From the NCBI RefSeq assembly GCF_048571125.1, contig NZ_CP182343.1, positions 744,001-808,000 on the forward strand: a DNA stretch of 64,000 nucleotides. The letters run 5' to 3'. Both the position numbers and the translations under genes were made by a program. This document shows positions 9,059-17,585 of this stretch, in pieces (position 1 is the first letter of the stretch; each line of letters begins with the position of its first letter). The notes beneath the pieces are model-generated. The model saw only the letters and a list, made by a program, of their open reading frames with translations, searched no databases and was not told the DNA's origin. The stretch is from Arcobacter siniprincipis (GTDB taxonomy: Bacteria > Campylobacterota > Campylobacteria > Campylobacterales > Arcobacteraceae).

Positions 9059-11308
9059 ATGAAAGAAACAAATGTTATTTGTCCATATTGTGGAACAGGA
9101 TGCGGAATTAAATTAACTTCGCATGATAATAAAATTGTAAAAATAGAGGGTGTTAAAGAAAATCCAGTAAATGAAGGACATTTATGTCTTAAAGGATTAT
9201 ATGGATGGGATTATGTTGAGTCAAAAGATAGATTAACAAAACCTTTAATTAGAAAAAAAGATGGTGTTTTCTCTAAAGAAGGAACTTTTGAAGAATCTTC
9301 ATGGGATGAAGCATTATCATTAGTTGTTTCAAAAATGAAAGAAGCTAAAGAAACATATGGTGCAGATTCAATAGTTGGAAATTTTTCAGCTAGATGTACT
9401 TTAGAAGAAAATTATTTAGCACAAAAATTTATGAGAGCAATCATTGGTACAAATAATGTAGATCATTGTGCCAGAGTTTGTCATGCACCTACAGTAGCCG
9501 GTCTGGCTAAAACAATAGGTAATGGTACAGCAACAAACAGTTTCACTGAATTTGAAGATCATACAAATTGTATTATGATGATAGGTTCAAATCCTGAAAA
9601 TGCACATCCCATTGCAGCTATGTATATACAAAGAGCTATTAATAGAGGAGCAAAACTTATAGTAATAGATCCTATTAGAACAGAATTTGCACAAAAAGCA
9701 GATGTATTTATTCAATTACCTCCTGAATATAATATTCCAATTATAAATGCATTGATTAATCATATTATTGCAAAAGATTTGTATGATAGAGAGTTTGTAG
9801 AAAATTATACTCATGGTTTTGAATATTTAAAAGAAGCAGTAAAAGATTACACTCCTCAAAAAGTTTCTGAAATGACAGGAGTTGATGCTAAATTATTAAT
9901 CAAAGCAGCAGAATTATATGCAACTGTAAGTCCAGCTGCAATCACTCATGGTATGGGTGTTACTCATTTTAATCATGGTGTTGGTAATGTTTGTGATATT
10001 TCGAATATTATGTTAATAACTGGAAATATTGGAAAAGTGGGAGCAGGGGATTTACCACTTAGAGGTCAACAAAATGTTCAAGGTGCCTGTGATATGGGTG
10101 TATTACCAAATATATATCCAAACTTGAAACTTGTTACTAGTTTAAAAGAAAAAGCATTCTTTGAAGAATTTTGGGACTGTAAACAACCTTTAAGTACAAA
10201 AATTGGTATTCATAAAACAGAAGTTCCTGATGCAATTATGGATGGAAGAGTAAAAGTCTTTTATACAATAGGTGAAAATCCTGTTATGTCAGAACCAAAT
10301 ACAAATCACTTCTTAAAAGGTATATCAAAACTTGATTTTTATGTTGTTCAAGATATTTTTATGACAGAAACTGCACTTAAAGCAGATGTTGTTTTTCCAG
10401 CAGTTAGTGTGGGAGAAAAACAAGGATGTTATTTAAATGCTGAAAGAAGAGTTCAACTAAATGATAAAACATTAGATCCAAAAGGTGAGGCTAAACAAGA
10501 TTGGGAAATCATTTGTGAATTAGCAAAAAGATTTGGTGCTACTGATTTTGAGTATGAAAAACCTGAAGATATTTGGAATGAGGTAAGAAAAGCAGATCCT
10601 GTAAGATTTGGTGGTATTAGTTATGCAAGACTACAAGGAAAAGAAGGTATTGCATGGCCATGTCCAACTGAAGATCATCCTGGAACACCAAGTTTATATA
10701 TGGATAAAAAGTTTTTTACTAAAGACACAAAAGCAAATCTGGTACCTGTAATATTTGTTGATGATAAAGAAAATATGATTGATGCAGAAACTGAATTAAG
10801 AAAAAAACTTGATCTTCCAGAAAACTATCCTTGTATGATAGGTTCTGTTGATGAAAAAGTAGATGAAATGTATCCTATATCATTATTAACAACAAGAAAA
10901 GTATATCAATATACTGTTGGAACAATGACAAGACGATCAAAAGTTATTGAATACGGTGGTGATTCACATGGACCATCAGCAGAAATACATCCTGATTTAG
11001 CAAAAAGATATAATCTTAAAAATCATGACTTTATAAAAGTTGAGAGTAGATATGGTTATATTGCACTATTAGTAGAAATAACAGAAGTAGTTCCAAATAA
11101 TATTATGCAAATGGCATTTCATTATTGGGAAGGATTATGTAATGAGCTAACAAGTGGTGGTTGGGACTATACAACAAAAACACCAACTTATAAAGCAGCT
11201 GTAAGAATGGAAAAAATTACTCAAGAAGAGTATAGTACTATTATGGGTCTTAAAAAAATGAAATTTAAAACTTCAAAAATAATTTATGACGATTATCATC
11301 ATGAATAA
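9059..11308 (+). CDS. fdhF: Formate dehydrogenase H, molybdopterin enzyme, cysteine form
   Basis: 749 residues. An N-terminal [4Fe-4S] motif uses C8, C11, C15 and C43, followed by LCLKG with the conserved lysine. The active-site loop reads CARVCHAP with Cys141 where E. coli FdhH has selenocysteine 140, and the neighbouring His142 is kept. The PLRGQQNVQGACDMG segment binds the bis-MGD cofactor, and the molydopterin-binding domain occupies the C-terminal ~130 residues. Oxidises formate to CO2 and delivers electrons to the Hyf complex. I prefer the ATG at 9059, after an AAAAGG site; a GTG at 9050 would add three residues. Last gene of the operon. Confidence 0.93.
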   Translation: MKETNVICPYCGTGCGIKLTSHDNKIVKIEGVKENPVNEGHLCLKGLYGWDYVESKDRLTKPLIRKKDGVFSKEGTFEESSWDEALSLVVSKMKEAKETYGADSIVGNFSARCTLEENYLAQKFMRAIIGTNNVDHCARVCHAPTVAGLAKTIGNGTATNSFTEFEDHTNCIMMIGSNPENAHPIAAMYIQRAINRGAKLIVIDPIRTEFAQKADVFIQLPPEYNIPIINALINHIIAKDLYDREFVENYTHGFEYLKEAVKDYTPQKVSEMTGVDAKLLIKAAELYATVSPAAITHGMGVTHFNHGVGNVCDISNIMLITGNIGKVGAGDLPLRGQQNVQGACDMGVLPNIYPNLKLVTSLKEKAFFEEFWDCKQPLSTKIGIHKTEVPDAIMDGRVKVFYTIGENPVMSEPNTNHFLKGISKLDFYVVQDIFMTETALKADVVFPAVSVGEKQGCYLNAERRVQLNDKTLDPKGEAKQDWEIICELAKRFGATDFEYEKPEDIWNEVRKADPVRFGGISYARLQGKEGIAWPCPTEDHPGTPSLYMDKKFFTKDTKANLVPVIFVDDKENMIDAETELRKKLDLPENYPCMIGSVDEKVDEMYPISLLTTRKVYQYTVGTMTRRSKVIEYGGDSHGPSAEIHPDLAKRYNLKNHDFIKVESRYGYIALLVEITEVVPNNIMQMAFHYWEGLCNELTSGGWDYTTKTPTYKAAVRMEKITQEEYSTIMGLKKMKFKTSKIIYDDYHHE

Positions 11309-11336
11309 GTAAAAAAGAGGACTCCCTCTTTTTTAC
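11309..11336 (+). terminator. Intrinsic terminator of the hyf-fdhF operon
   Basis: Perfect 12-bp stem (GTAAAAAAGAGG and its complement) with a 4-base ACTC loop, immediately after the fdhF stop. The descending arm supplies a run of six T. The flanking A-run means it can also work on the opposite strand, for the small minus-strand lipoprotein gene that ends at 11422. Confidence 0.85.
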
Positions 11337-11421
11337 TATTACTTAATTAATGATTCTTTTGTTTAGATTGATATTTATTACAAATAATTTAGTATGAAAG
11401 TTTTTACAAACTAATTAAAAA

Positions 11422-11595
11422 TTAATTAGTTTTATCTATACAAAATACTTTATCTACTCTTTCCCCTGTTCTATAATTTAGAACATTTTCTATTTTATAT
11501 TTTTTGTTTAATTTTGTACAATCCTCGATTGTAGTTTCATTAGATGTACACGAAATAAAAAGTACAGAATAAAATAATAATATTAATAATTTCAT
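11422..11595 (-). CDS. Small putative lipoprotein, 57 aa
   Basis: An open frame with an AGGAAA ribosome site 4 bases before the ATG. The product begins MKLLILLFYSVLFISC: two residues, then a hydrophobic stretch ending in Cys16, which reads as a short type II signal peptide. The mature part of about 41 residues is polar and carries two more cysteines (C26, C52) that could form a disulfide. No homologue recognised. It sits alone on the minus strand between the fdhF terminator and a plus-strand hypothetical. Start, signal and stop are consistent, but the gene is too short to be sure. Confidence 0.55.
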   Translation of the reverse strand: MKLLILLFYSVLFISCTSNETTIEDCTKLNKKYKIENVLNYRTGERVDKVFCIDKTN

Positions 11596-11819
11596 TAGGT
11601 TTCCTATATAATAGGATTATTATAGCATATAATTTATTAAATAATAAAATATAACAACAATGAAACTGATAATATATATTAATATAGATAATTTTTTAAT
11701 AATATTTGATTTTAAATTGAAGCTTCTCCTTAAACTTATAAAAAATAGAATATCTCTTAAAAGTTTTTGCCTTTATTATATAAATCTGTTAAAATATTTA
11801 TTAAAAATTTGGAGTAAAA

Positions 11820-12416
11820 ATGACAAAAGAAATGTATTATATATTAATATCTAGTTTAATAATTATTCTAATGATATATATCTTTTATGTAGAATATCTT
11901 AAACGAAATAGAGCAAAGTTAATTGATACTTATATTTTTCCAAGTAAAATCACTGATACTATAAAATCTACATATCCCCATTTAACTGATAATGAGATTA
12001 ATTTGGTTTTAGATGGATTAAAGGAATATTTTTATGTATGTAATGATGTAGGGGTAAAAATGACAGCAATGCCTTCTAAAGTAATAGGTGTTGCTTGGCA
12101 TAGTTTTAGTTTGCTTACAAATGAATATGGTGATTTTTGTAATAAAGCATTTCCTGATTATTTATATTATTCACCAGCTGAGTGTATGAAAAGTTACTCA
12201 TTTGCACAAGAAAGTCTTCAAAAAACTTGGACATTCGCATGTTTACGTGAAAATATTAAACCCAATACACCTCATAAAATTCCATTATTATTTCAACTTG
12301 ATAAAGATTTAAAAATTAGTGATGGCTTTTTTTATTCTTTAGAGTGTAATAAAGAGGGAGAATATTGTGTTAAAAATATTGGTTTTTACAGATCTGATTA
12401 TGCAGGAAATGATTAA
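11820..12416 (+). CDS. Membrane-anchored hypothetical protein, possible glycine-rich-domain (GRDP) relative
   Basis: 198 residues with one N-terminal transmembrane helix (about 5-26) and a soluble remainder on the far or near side, orientation unclear. The central segment (KVIGVAWHSFSLLTNEYGDF, then FPDYLYYSPAE) resembles the WH...F..DY..FC...F....HH.P pattern I associate with bacterial GRDP-like proteins (Pfam PF07173); this is a weak match from memory. Four cysteines lie in the second half. GGAG ribosome site at 11811. No functional neighbour: it faces the end of lepA across a palindromic repeat. Confidence 0.6.
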   Translation: MTKEMYYILISSLIIILMIYIFYVEYLKRNRAKLIDTYIFPSKITDTIKSTYPHLTDNEINLVLDGLKEYFYVCNDVGVKMTAMPSKVIGVAWHSFSLLTNEYGDFCNKAFPDYLYYSPAECMKSYSFAQESLQKTWTFACLRENIKPNTPHKIPLLFQLDKDLKISDGFFYSLECNKEGEYCVKNIGFYRSDYAGND

Positions 12417-12445
12417 TAATGGAAAACTTGAAATTTTAAATCTAG

Positions 12446-12566
12446 AGTAGTTAGATTTTGAGTGAAGTTCAAGGCAAAAAGAGAGTTTAAAACGGAGCGT
12501 ACAACGAAGGTACGTGAGTATTTAAATTCTCTTTTTAACGCAGAAATACGCCAAAAGATGACTGCT
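12446..12566 (+). repeat. Palindromic dispersed element, copy A
   Basis: A ~120-bp imperfect inverted repeat filling the space between two convergent genes. Arms AAAAAGAGAGTTTAAA (12476-12491) and its near-complement at 12521-12536 match at 15 of 16 positions. The outer parts (AGTAGTTAGATTTTG and the complement of CAAAAGATGACTGCT) also match partly. The loop region GGAGCGTACAACGAAGGTAC, then GTGAG, is shared with copy B at 23053-23194. The right end reaches the lepA stop codon. No coding capacity. It could form a long hairpin in RNA from either strand. Confidence 0.7.
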
Positions 12567-14352
12567 ATATCTTTAAAACTGCCATGAATGCTTCTTGTGG
12601 AACATTAACCTTTCCTATAGCTTTCATTCTTTTCTTCCCTGCTTTTTGTTTCTCAAGCAATTTTCTTTTTCTCGTAATATCCCCACCATAACATTTAGCA
12701 GTTACATTTTTACCTGTAGATTTTACAGTCTCTCTTGCAATGATATTAGATCCAATAGACGCTTGTATTGCTACTTCGAATAGTTGTCTTGGGATTAACT
12801 CTTTTAAGGCTTTGATAAACTCTCTACCTTTACTAAGGGCTTTATTTTCTGGAACTATGATTGATAAGGCATCAACAATTTCCCCTGCTACTTTTATATC
12901 AAGTTTTTGTAAAACACCTGGTCTAAAACCTATTGGTTCATAATCAAAAGATGCATAACCTTTTGTTGTTGATTTTAATTTATCGTAAAAATCCATAACG
13001 ATTTCATTCATAGGTAAATCATAATCAAGTAATACTCTAGCACCAATATAGTCCATTTTATTTTGAATACCTCTTTTATCATTTAGAAGTTTTATTACAT
13101 TTCCTAAAAATTCATCTGGTACTAAAATTGTAGCTTTTACATATGGTTCAAATATTGTTTTTACTTGACTTGGTTCTGGAAGTTCAGAAGGATTTCTAAT
13201 AACTATCATTTCCCCATTTGTTTTTTCAATCTCATAAATAACTGTTGGTGCTGTTGCTATTAAATCAAGATTAAACTCTCTTTCAAGTCTCTCTTTGATA
13301 ACTTCCATGTGAAGCATTCCTAGAAAACCTGCTCTAAATCCACTTCCTAGTGCAGCAGAACTCTCTGGTTCAAAAGAGATAGATGAGTCATTTAATTGAA
13401 GTTTTGTAAGAGCCTCTCTTAAATCTTCAAATTTATCAGTTTCGATTGGATAAATACCAGCAAATACGAAAGGTTTTGCAGGCTCAAATCCATCAATGAT
13501 TTCAGCTGTTGGATTTTTAGCATCAGTCATAGTATCACCAACTGCAATACCATCTAATGTTTTAAGTCCAAGAACTACGATACCGATTTCACCTGTTTTG
13601 ATTTCATTTGTATTTTGTCTTTTTAACGGATGAGGATACATAAGATTTAAAACAGAATGTTCAACTTTTGTATTCATCATTCTAAGCATTTGACCTTTTT
13701 TGATACTTCCATCATAAACTCTTACAAGAGCCAAAGCACCAAGATAGTTATCAAACCATGAATCATAAATAAGTGCTTTTGTTGGAGCTTCTTCATCACC
13801 TTTTGGACAAGGAACTCTATCAACTATAGAATCAATTAATTCTCTTACCCCAAGACCTGTTTTTGCACTAATTAAATTATGATATGTACAATCAAGTCCA
13901 ATAGCCTCTTCAACTTCTTCTAAAACTCTATCTGGATCAGCACTTGGAAGGTCGATTTTATTTACAACTGGAAGAAGTTCTAAATCGTTATCCATAGCAA
14001 TATATACATTTGCAATAGTTTGTGCTTCAACACCTTGAGTTGAATCTACAATTAAAAGTGCACCCTCTGATGATGCTAAAGAACGGCTAACTTCATATGA
14101 AAAGTCCACATGACCTGGAGTGTCAATTAGATTTAAAACATAGTGTTGACCATCTTTTACATAATCTAGTCTTACACTTTGAGCTTTGATTGTAATACCA
14201 CGCTCTTTTTCTATATCCATTGTATCCATCATTTGAGCAGACATATCTCTATCTGCTACTGAACCACACTCTTGTATAATTCTATCAGCTAGAGTTGACT
14301 TCCCATGGTCAATATGAGCGATAATTGAAAAGTTTCTTATATTTGCTTGCAA
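12565..14352 (-). CDS. lepA: Elongation factor 4 (LepA), ribosome back-translocase GTPase
   Basis: 595 residues, the standard length. GTPase motifs: AHIDHGKST (G1), DTPGHVDF (G3), NKIDLPSADP (G4). The C-terminal domain specific to EF4 is present, ending in KVNVPQEAFMAVLKI. Acts on stalled or mis-translocated ribosomes at the membrane or in the cytosol. Monocistronic by appearance; its 3' end abuts repeat copy A. Confidence 0.97.
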   Translation of the reverse strand: MQANIRNFSIIAHIDHGKSTLADRIIQECGSVADRDMSAQMMDTMDIEKERGITIKAQSVRLDYVKDGQHYVLNLIDTPGHVDFSYEVSRSLASSEGALLIVDSTQGVEAQTIANVYIAMDNDLELLPVVNKIDLPSADPDRVLEEVEEAIGLDCTYHNLISAKTGLGVRELIDSIVDRVPCPKGDEEAPTKALIYDSWFDNYLGALALVRVYDGSIKKGQMLRMMNTKVEHSVLNLMYPHPLKRQNTNEIKTGEIGIVVLGLKTLDGIAVGDTMTDAKNPTAEIIDGFEPAKPFVFAGIYPIETDKFEDLREALTKLQLNDSSISFEPESSAALGSGFRAGFLGMLHMEVIKERLEREFNLDLIATAPTVIYEIEKTNGEMIVIRNPSELPEPSQVKTIFEPYVKATILVPDEFLGNVIKLLNDKRGIQNKMDYIGARVLLDYDLPMNEIVMDFYDKLKSTTKGYASFDYEPIGFRPGVLQKLDIKVAGEIVDALSIIVPENKALSKGREFIKALKELIPRQLFEVAIQASIGSNIIARETVKSTGKNVTAKCYGGDITRKRKLLEKQKAGKKRMKAIGKVNVPQEAFMAVLKI

Positions 14353-14431
14353 AATAAATCCTATGTTTATATTAATGTTCGCGATTATATCTAAAAAATT
14401 GTAATGATAATGTTAAGAGAGTAAAAAGTAG

Positions 14432-14458
14432 TGATTTTAGGCAAAAAGCCTAAAATCA
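14432..14458 (-). terminator. Terminator downstream of the OmpA-family gene
   Basis: An 11-bp perfect stem TGATTTTAGGC with a 5-base loop. Read on the minus strand it is followed by a T-rich ACTACTTTTTAC. It lies 8 bases past the stop of the gene ending at 14466. Confidence 0.75.
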
Positions 14459-14465
14459 TGTGTGA

Positions 14466-15497
14466 TTATTTTGAGACAGTAGCTTCAATTCTTCTATTTT
14501 GAGCTCTTCCCTCTTTAGTTTTATTAGTTGCTTTTGGTCTTGTTTCACCATATCCAATAGTTTTTAATCTAGCAGGATCAACATCATATTTTTTCAATGC
14601 TTCAAATGCAGAATTTGCTCTTCTTTTTGATAACCATAAATTATATTTTTCAGTACCAGTGTAGTCAGTGTGACCTTCAATAGTAGCTTTTAATTTTGGA
14701 TGTTTATTTAAGAATTCTGCAAATTCTTTGATTCTATGTTTATATTTCTCATCTATGATTGAAGAATCAATTGGGAAATGAACTTCTAAATCAAGCATAA
14801 CAATACAACCATTTTTATCAACATTTGCACCTCTCATAGTATCAGGACATTGGTCTAATGAGTCAATAACACCATCATTGTCTGAATCTAGAACTTTAGG
14901 TTCTTCTACTTTTTTAGGTTCTTCAATTACAACAGGCTTAGGCTCTTCTTTCATGATAGGAGCAGGAGCTGCTTTTTTACCAAAAGGAATTGCTAATCCA
15001 ATTGTATAAAGTAAATTGTTATTACCATTATCAAATGATACTAAATGTCTTACATCAGCTTTAATAGCCATATCATTATCTAGTTTATATTTATATCCAA
15101 ACCCATAATTTGCAAATGGTCCAGTTTCATTACCAAATTGTTCATTATCATAAACTTCAACACCAAGACCAGCTAAGGCATAAAGTGATGATTTAGCATT
15201 TAAACTATACTCTTTAATAACATTTGTAAAAACTCTTGTTACTGCTGTATCTTGATTACTATTTTTGTAATCAACATCATCAAGTGTTCTAAGAATTCCT
15301 AATTCAATTTGATCAAACATCGAGTCATCTAAATTAAATCCTAAAGAAATACCTGCATTTGCATAATTTCTATCTAAGTCTAAGTTACCTTCTGTAATTG
15401 CACCTGAAATCATAGGAGTAACTTCATATTTATATTCACTATTTGCAGCGAATAAAACTGACGAACATACTAAACTTGTCATTAATAGTTTTTTCAT
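14466..15497 (-). CDS. OmpA-family outer membrane protein
   Basis: 343 residues. Signal peptide 1-18 (ends LFAANS). Residues ~20-175 form alternating, aromatic-ended strands expected of an 8-strand barrel. A Pro/Glu/Lys-rich linker follows (about 177-203), then a thrombospondin type 3-like calcium motif (DSDNDGVIDSLDQCPDT) and a C-terminal OmpA peptidoglycan-binding domain (about 232-343) with GHTDYTGTEKYN and LSKRRANSAFEAL. It tethers the outer membrane to the cell wall; adhesion roles are known for relatives. It sits 30 bases downstream of prs but has its own terminator. Confidence 0.93.
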   Translation of the reverse strand: MKKLLMTSLVCSSVLFAANSEYKYEVTPMISGAITEGNLDLDRNYANAGISLGFNLDDSMFDQIELGILRTLDDVDYKNSNQDTAVTRVFTNVIKEYSLNAKSSLYALAGLGVEVYDNEQFGNETGPFANYGFGYKYKLDNDMAIKADVRHLVSFDNGNNNLLYTIGLAIPFGKKAAPAPIMKEEPKPVVIEEPKKVEEPKVLDSDNDGVIDSLDQCPDTMRGANVDKNGCIVMLDLEVHFPIDSSIIDEKYKHRIKEFAEFLNKHPKLKATIEGHTDYTGTEKYNLWLSKRRANSAFEALKKYDVDPARLKTIGYGETRPKATNKTKEGRAQNRRIEATVSK

Positions 15498-15527
15498 TTT
15501 TTCTCCTTCTTCTTTTTAATATAACAT

Positions 15528-16463
15528 TTATTTCACAAATATACTATTAACTGATTCATTATTGTGAATTCTTCTAATTGTTTCACCAATAATATTAGAA
15601 GCAGTCAACACTGTAATCTTATCATGTTTTTGTTTTAAAGGAATTGTATCAGAAACAACTAACTCATCTAAAGCATCACCTTTATCAAGTCTTTCATAAG
15701 CTGGACCACTCAATACACCGTGTGTACAGCATGCCATTACCGAATTTGCACCTTTTCCTTTTAATACTTCAGCTGCTTTTACTAAAGTACCTGCTGTATC
15801 TACCATATCATCTACTAAAATTATATCTTTACCACTTACATCACCTATGATATTCATAACTTCTGATTCGTTTGCTTTTTCTCTTCTTTTATCAACTATT
15901 ACTAAATCATAGTTTAACTTTTCTGCATAAGATCTAGCTCGTGCTACTCCACCAATATCTGGACTTGCAATAATTGGATTAGCAAATTTCTTTGATTTTA
16001 TATAATCAAGAAACATGATTGAACCAAAAAGGTTATCAGCTGGAATATTAAAAAATCCTTGAATTTGTGCTGCATGTAAATCTATTGTAATTACTCTAGA
16101 AATACCAGCTGCTTCTAATAAGTCTGCAACTAATTTCGCAGTAATTGGAACTCTTGGCGCTGCTTTTCTATCTTGTCTTGCATATCCATAATATGGAATA
16201 ACAGCAGAAATAGATTTTGCACTTGATCTTTTTAATGCATCTACCATAATTAATAATTCCATTAAATTGTCATTTGTTGGAGCACATGTTGGTTGGATAA
16301 TGAATACATCCATTCCTCTTACACTTTCTGTAATTTTAACAGAAATTTCTCCATCACTAAATTTTGTTAGTTTTGCTGGACTTATTTCGATATTTAGATA
16401 TTTTGCAACTTTATTAGCAAATTCAGGGTTAGCTGAACCCGTGAATAGTCTGTATCCTCTCAT
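15528..16463 (-). CDS. prs: Ribose-phosphate pyrophosphokinase
   Basis: 311 residues, the usual length. Makes PRPP from ribose 5-phosphate and ATP for nucleotide, His and Trp synthesis. Seen: RVITIDLHAAQIQGFF (catalytic/Mg region), VDKRREKANES (flexible loop) and IILVDDMVDTAGT (PRPP-binding loop). Follows mnmA1 on the same strand after a 73-base gap that could hold its own promoter. Confidence 0.97.
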   Translation of the reverse strand: MRGYRLFTGSANPEFANKVAKYLNIEISPAKLTKFSDGEISVKITESVRGMDVFIIQPTCAPTNDNLMELLIMVDALKRSSAKSISAVIPYYGYARQDRKAAPRVPITAKLVADLLEAAGISRVITIDLHAAQIQGFFNIPADNLFGSIMFLDYIKSKKFANPIIASPDIGGVARARSYAEKLNYDLVIVDKRREKANESEVMNIIGDVSGKDIILVDDMVDTAGTLVKAAEVLKGKGANSVMACCTHGVLSGPAYERLDKGDALDELVVSDTIPLKQKHDKITVLTASNIIGETIRRIHNNESVNSIFVK

Positions 16464-16536
16464 GATTTTCCTTAGGTTTATGTTTATAATTTTTTTGGAT
16501 TATATCTAAAAGTTTATAAAAATTACTTAGTGCGGA

Positions 16537-17577
16537 TTAATTTGTTTCTTTTATCCATGCACTACCAATAACTTTTTGTTTATCATAAAATACAGCCAAT
16601 TGACCAGTGGCTACTCCAAAAACAGGTTCTTTCAATGATATATTTACTTTGTCATCTTCAATCTTTATTTCACAAGGTGTTGAAGCTGTTCTATATCTTA
16701 GTTTTACTGTGCAATCAAGTTCTTTATCGTCAATAAACATGTTTAGATTATCTGCTATTACATTATTAACTTCTAGGGCTTCTTTTTTACCCACGACAAT
16801 AGTATTATCTTTTGGATTTAATTTAGTTACAAAGTGAGGTTCATGTGCACCGTTAACTGTAAAACCTCTTCTTTTACCTATGGTATAGTGTGCATAACCT
16901 TTATGAACACCCACAACATTTCCTTTTTCATCTAAAACTTTTCCAGGTAGGTCTATTTTTGCATGTTTTTTTACAACATCTGTATAAACAGTTTCTACAA
17001 AACAAATCTCTTGTGATTCGTTTTTTTCTGTAATTCTTTTATAAGCAGAATCTAATTGTGCTCCAAATTTAATAATATCTTCTTTTTTATAAGTACTTAA
17101 TGGAAACATCATATATGGAAGTGCTTCTTTTGGTACTTGTGATAAGAAATAACTTTGATCTTTTGTTTTATCATCAGCTTCATAAAAAAATTCACCATCT
17201 GTTTTGGCATAGTGACCAGTTGCTAAATAGTTTGCTCCATGTTCTTTTGCAAAATCTAACATTGCACCAAATTTGATTTGTCTATTACATTTGACACAAG
17301 GGTTAGGAGTAGTTCCTTCTAAGTATGAATCTACAAAATAATCATAAACTTCAGCCGTGAATTTATCGGTTAAATCTAAAATGTGATATTTTAAGCTCAA
17401 GAAATCAGCTACATCTTTTATATAAGCTAAGTTTTTTTCGTGATATCCGTCAGTTCTATTATGAAGTTTTAAGTATACACCTTCAACTTCATAACCATCT
17501 TTTTGCAACATGTAAGCTGTAACTGAAGAGTCAATTCCTCCACTCATGCCTACCATTACTTTTTTAATTTCACTCAT
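16537..17577 (-). CDS. mnmA: tRNA 2-thiouridylase MnmA, copy 1 (Campylobacterota-type)
   Basis: 346 residues. An ATP pyrophosphatase PP-loop SGGIDSS lies at 12-18. The nucleophile C97 (in PCVKCNRQIKF) and the persulfide-forming C192 (in ESQEICFVE) are both present, so it should be an active s2U34 thiolase for Lys/Glu/Gln tRNAs. C94 adds a second cysteine in the first motif, unlike the DILCN form of the neighbouring copy. The gene is 8 bases downstream of copy 2 and probably co-transcribed. The two proteins are clearly related but differ throughout, so this is not a recent duplication. Confidence 0.9.
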   Translation of the reverse strand: MSEIKKVMVGMSGGIDSSVTAYMLQKDGYEVEGVYLKLHNRTDGYHEKNLAYIKDVADFLSLKYHILDLTDKFTAEVYDYFVDSYLEGTTPNPCVKCNRQIKFGAMLDFAKEHGANYLATGHYAKTDGEFFYEADDKTKDQSYFLSQVPKEALPYMMFPLSTYKKEDIIKFGAQLDSAYKRITEKNESQEICFVETVYTDVVKKHAKIDLPGKVLDEKGNVVGVHKGYAHYTIGKRRGFTVNGAHEPHFVTKLNPKDNTIVVGKKEALEVNNVIADNLNMFIDDKELDCTVKLRYRTASTPCEIKIEDDKVNISLKEPVFGVATGQLAVFYDKQKVIGSAWIKETN

Positions 17578-17585
17578 ATTTTGTC

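Noticed and set aside
11660..11854. A 64-codon plus-strand open frame before the 198-residue hypothetical.
   Set aside because: Extremely AT-rich, no ribosome site, overlaps the better supported start at 11820, and the product is a low-complexity Leu/Lys/Ile string.
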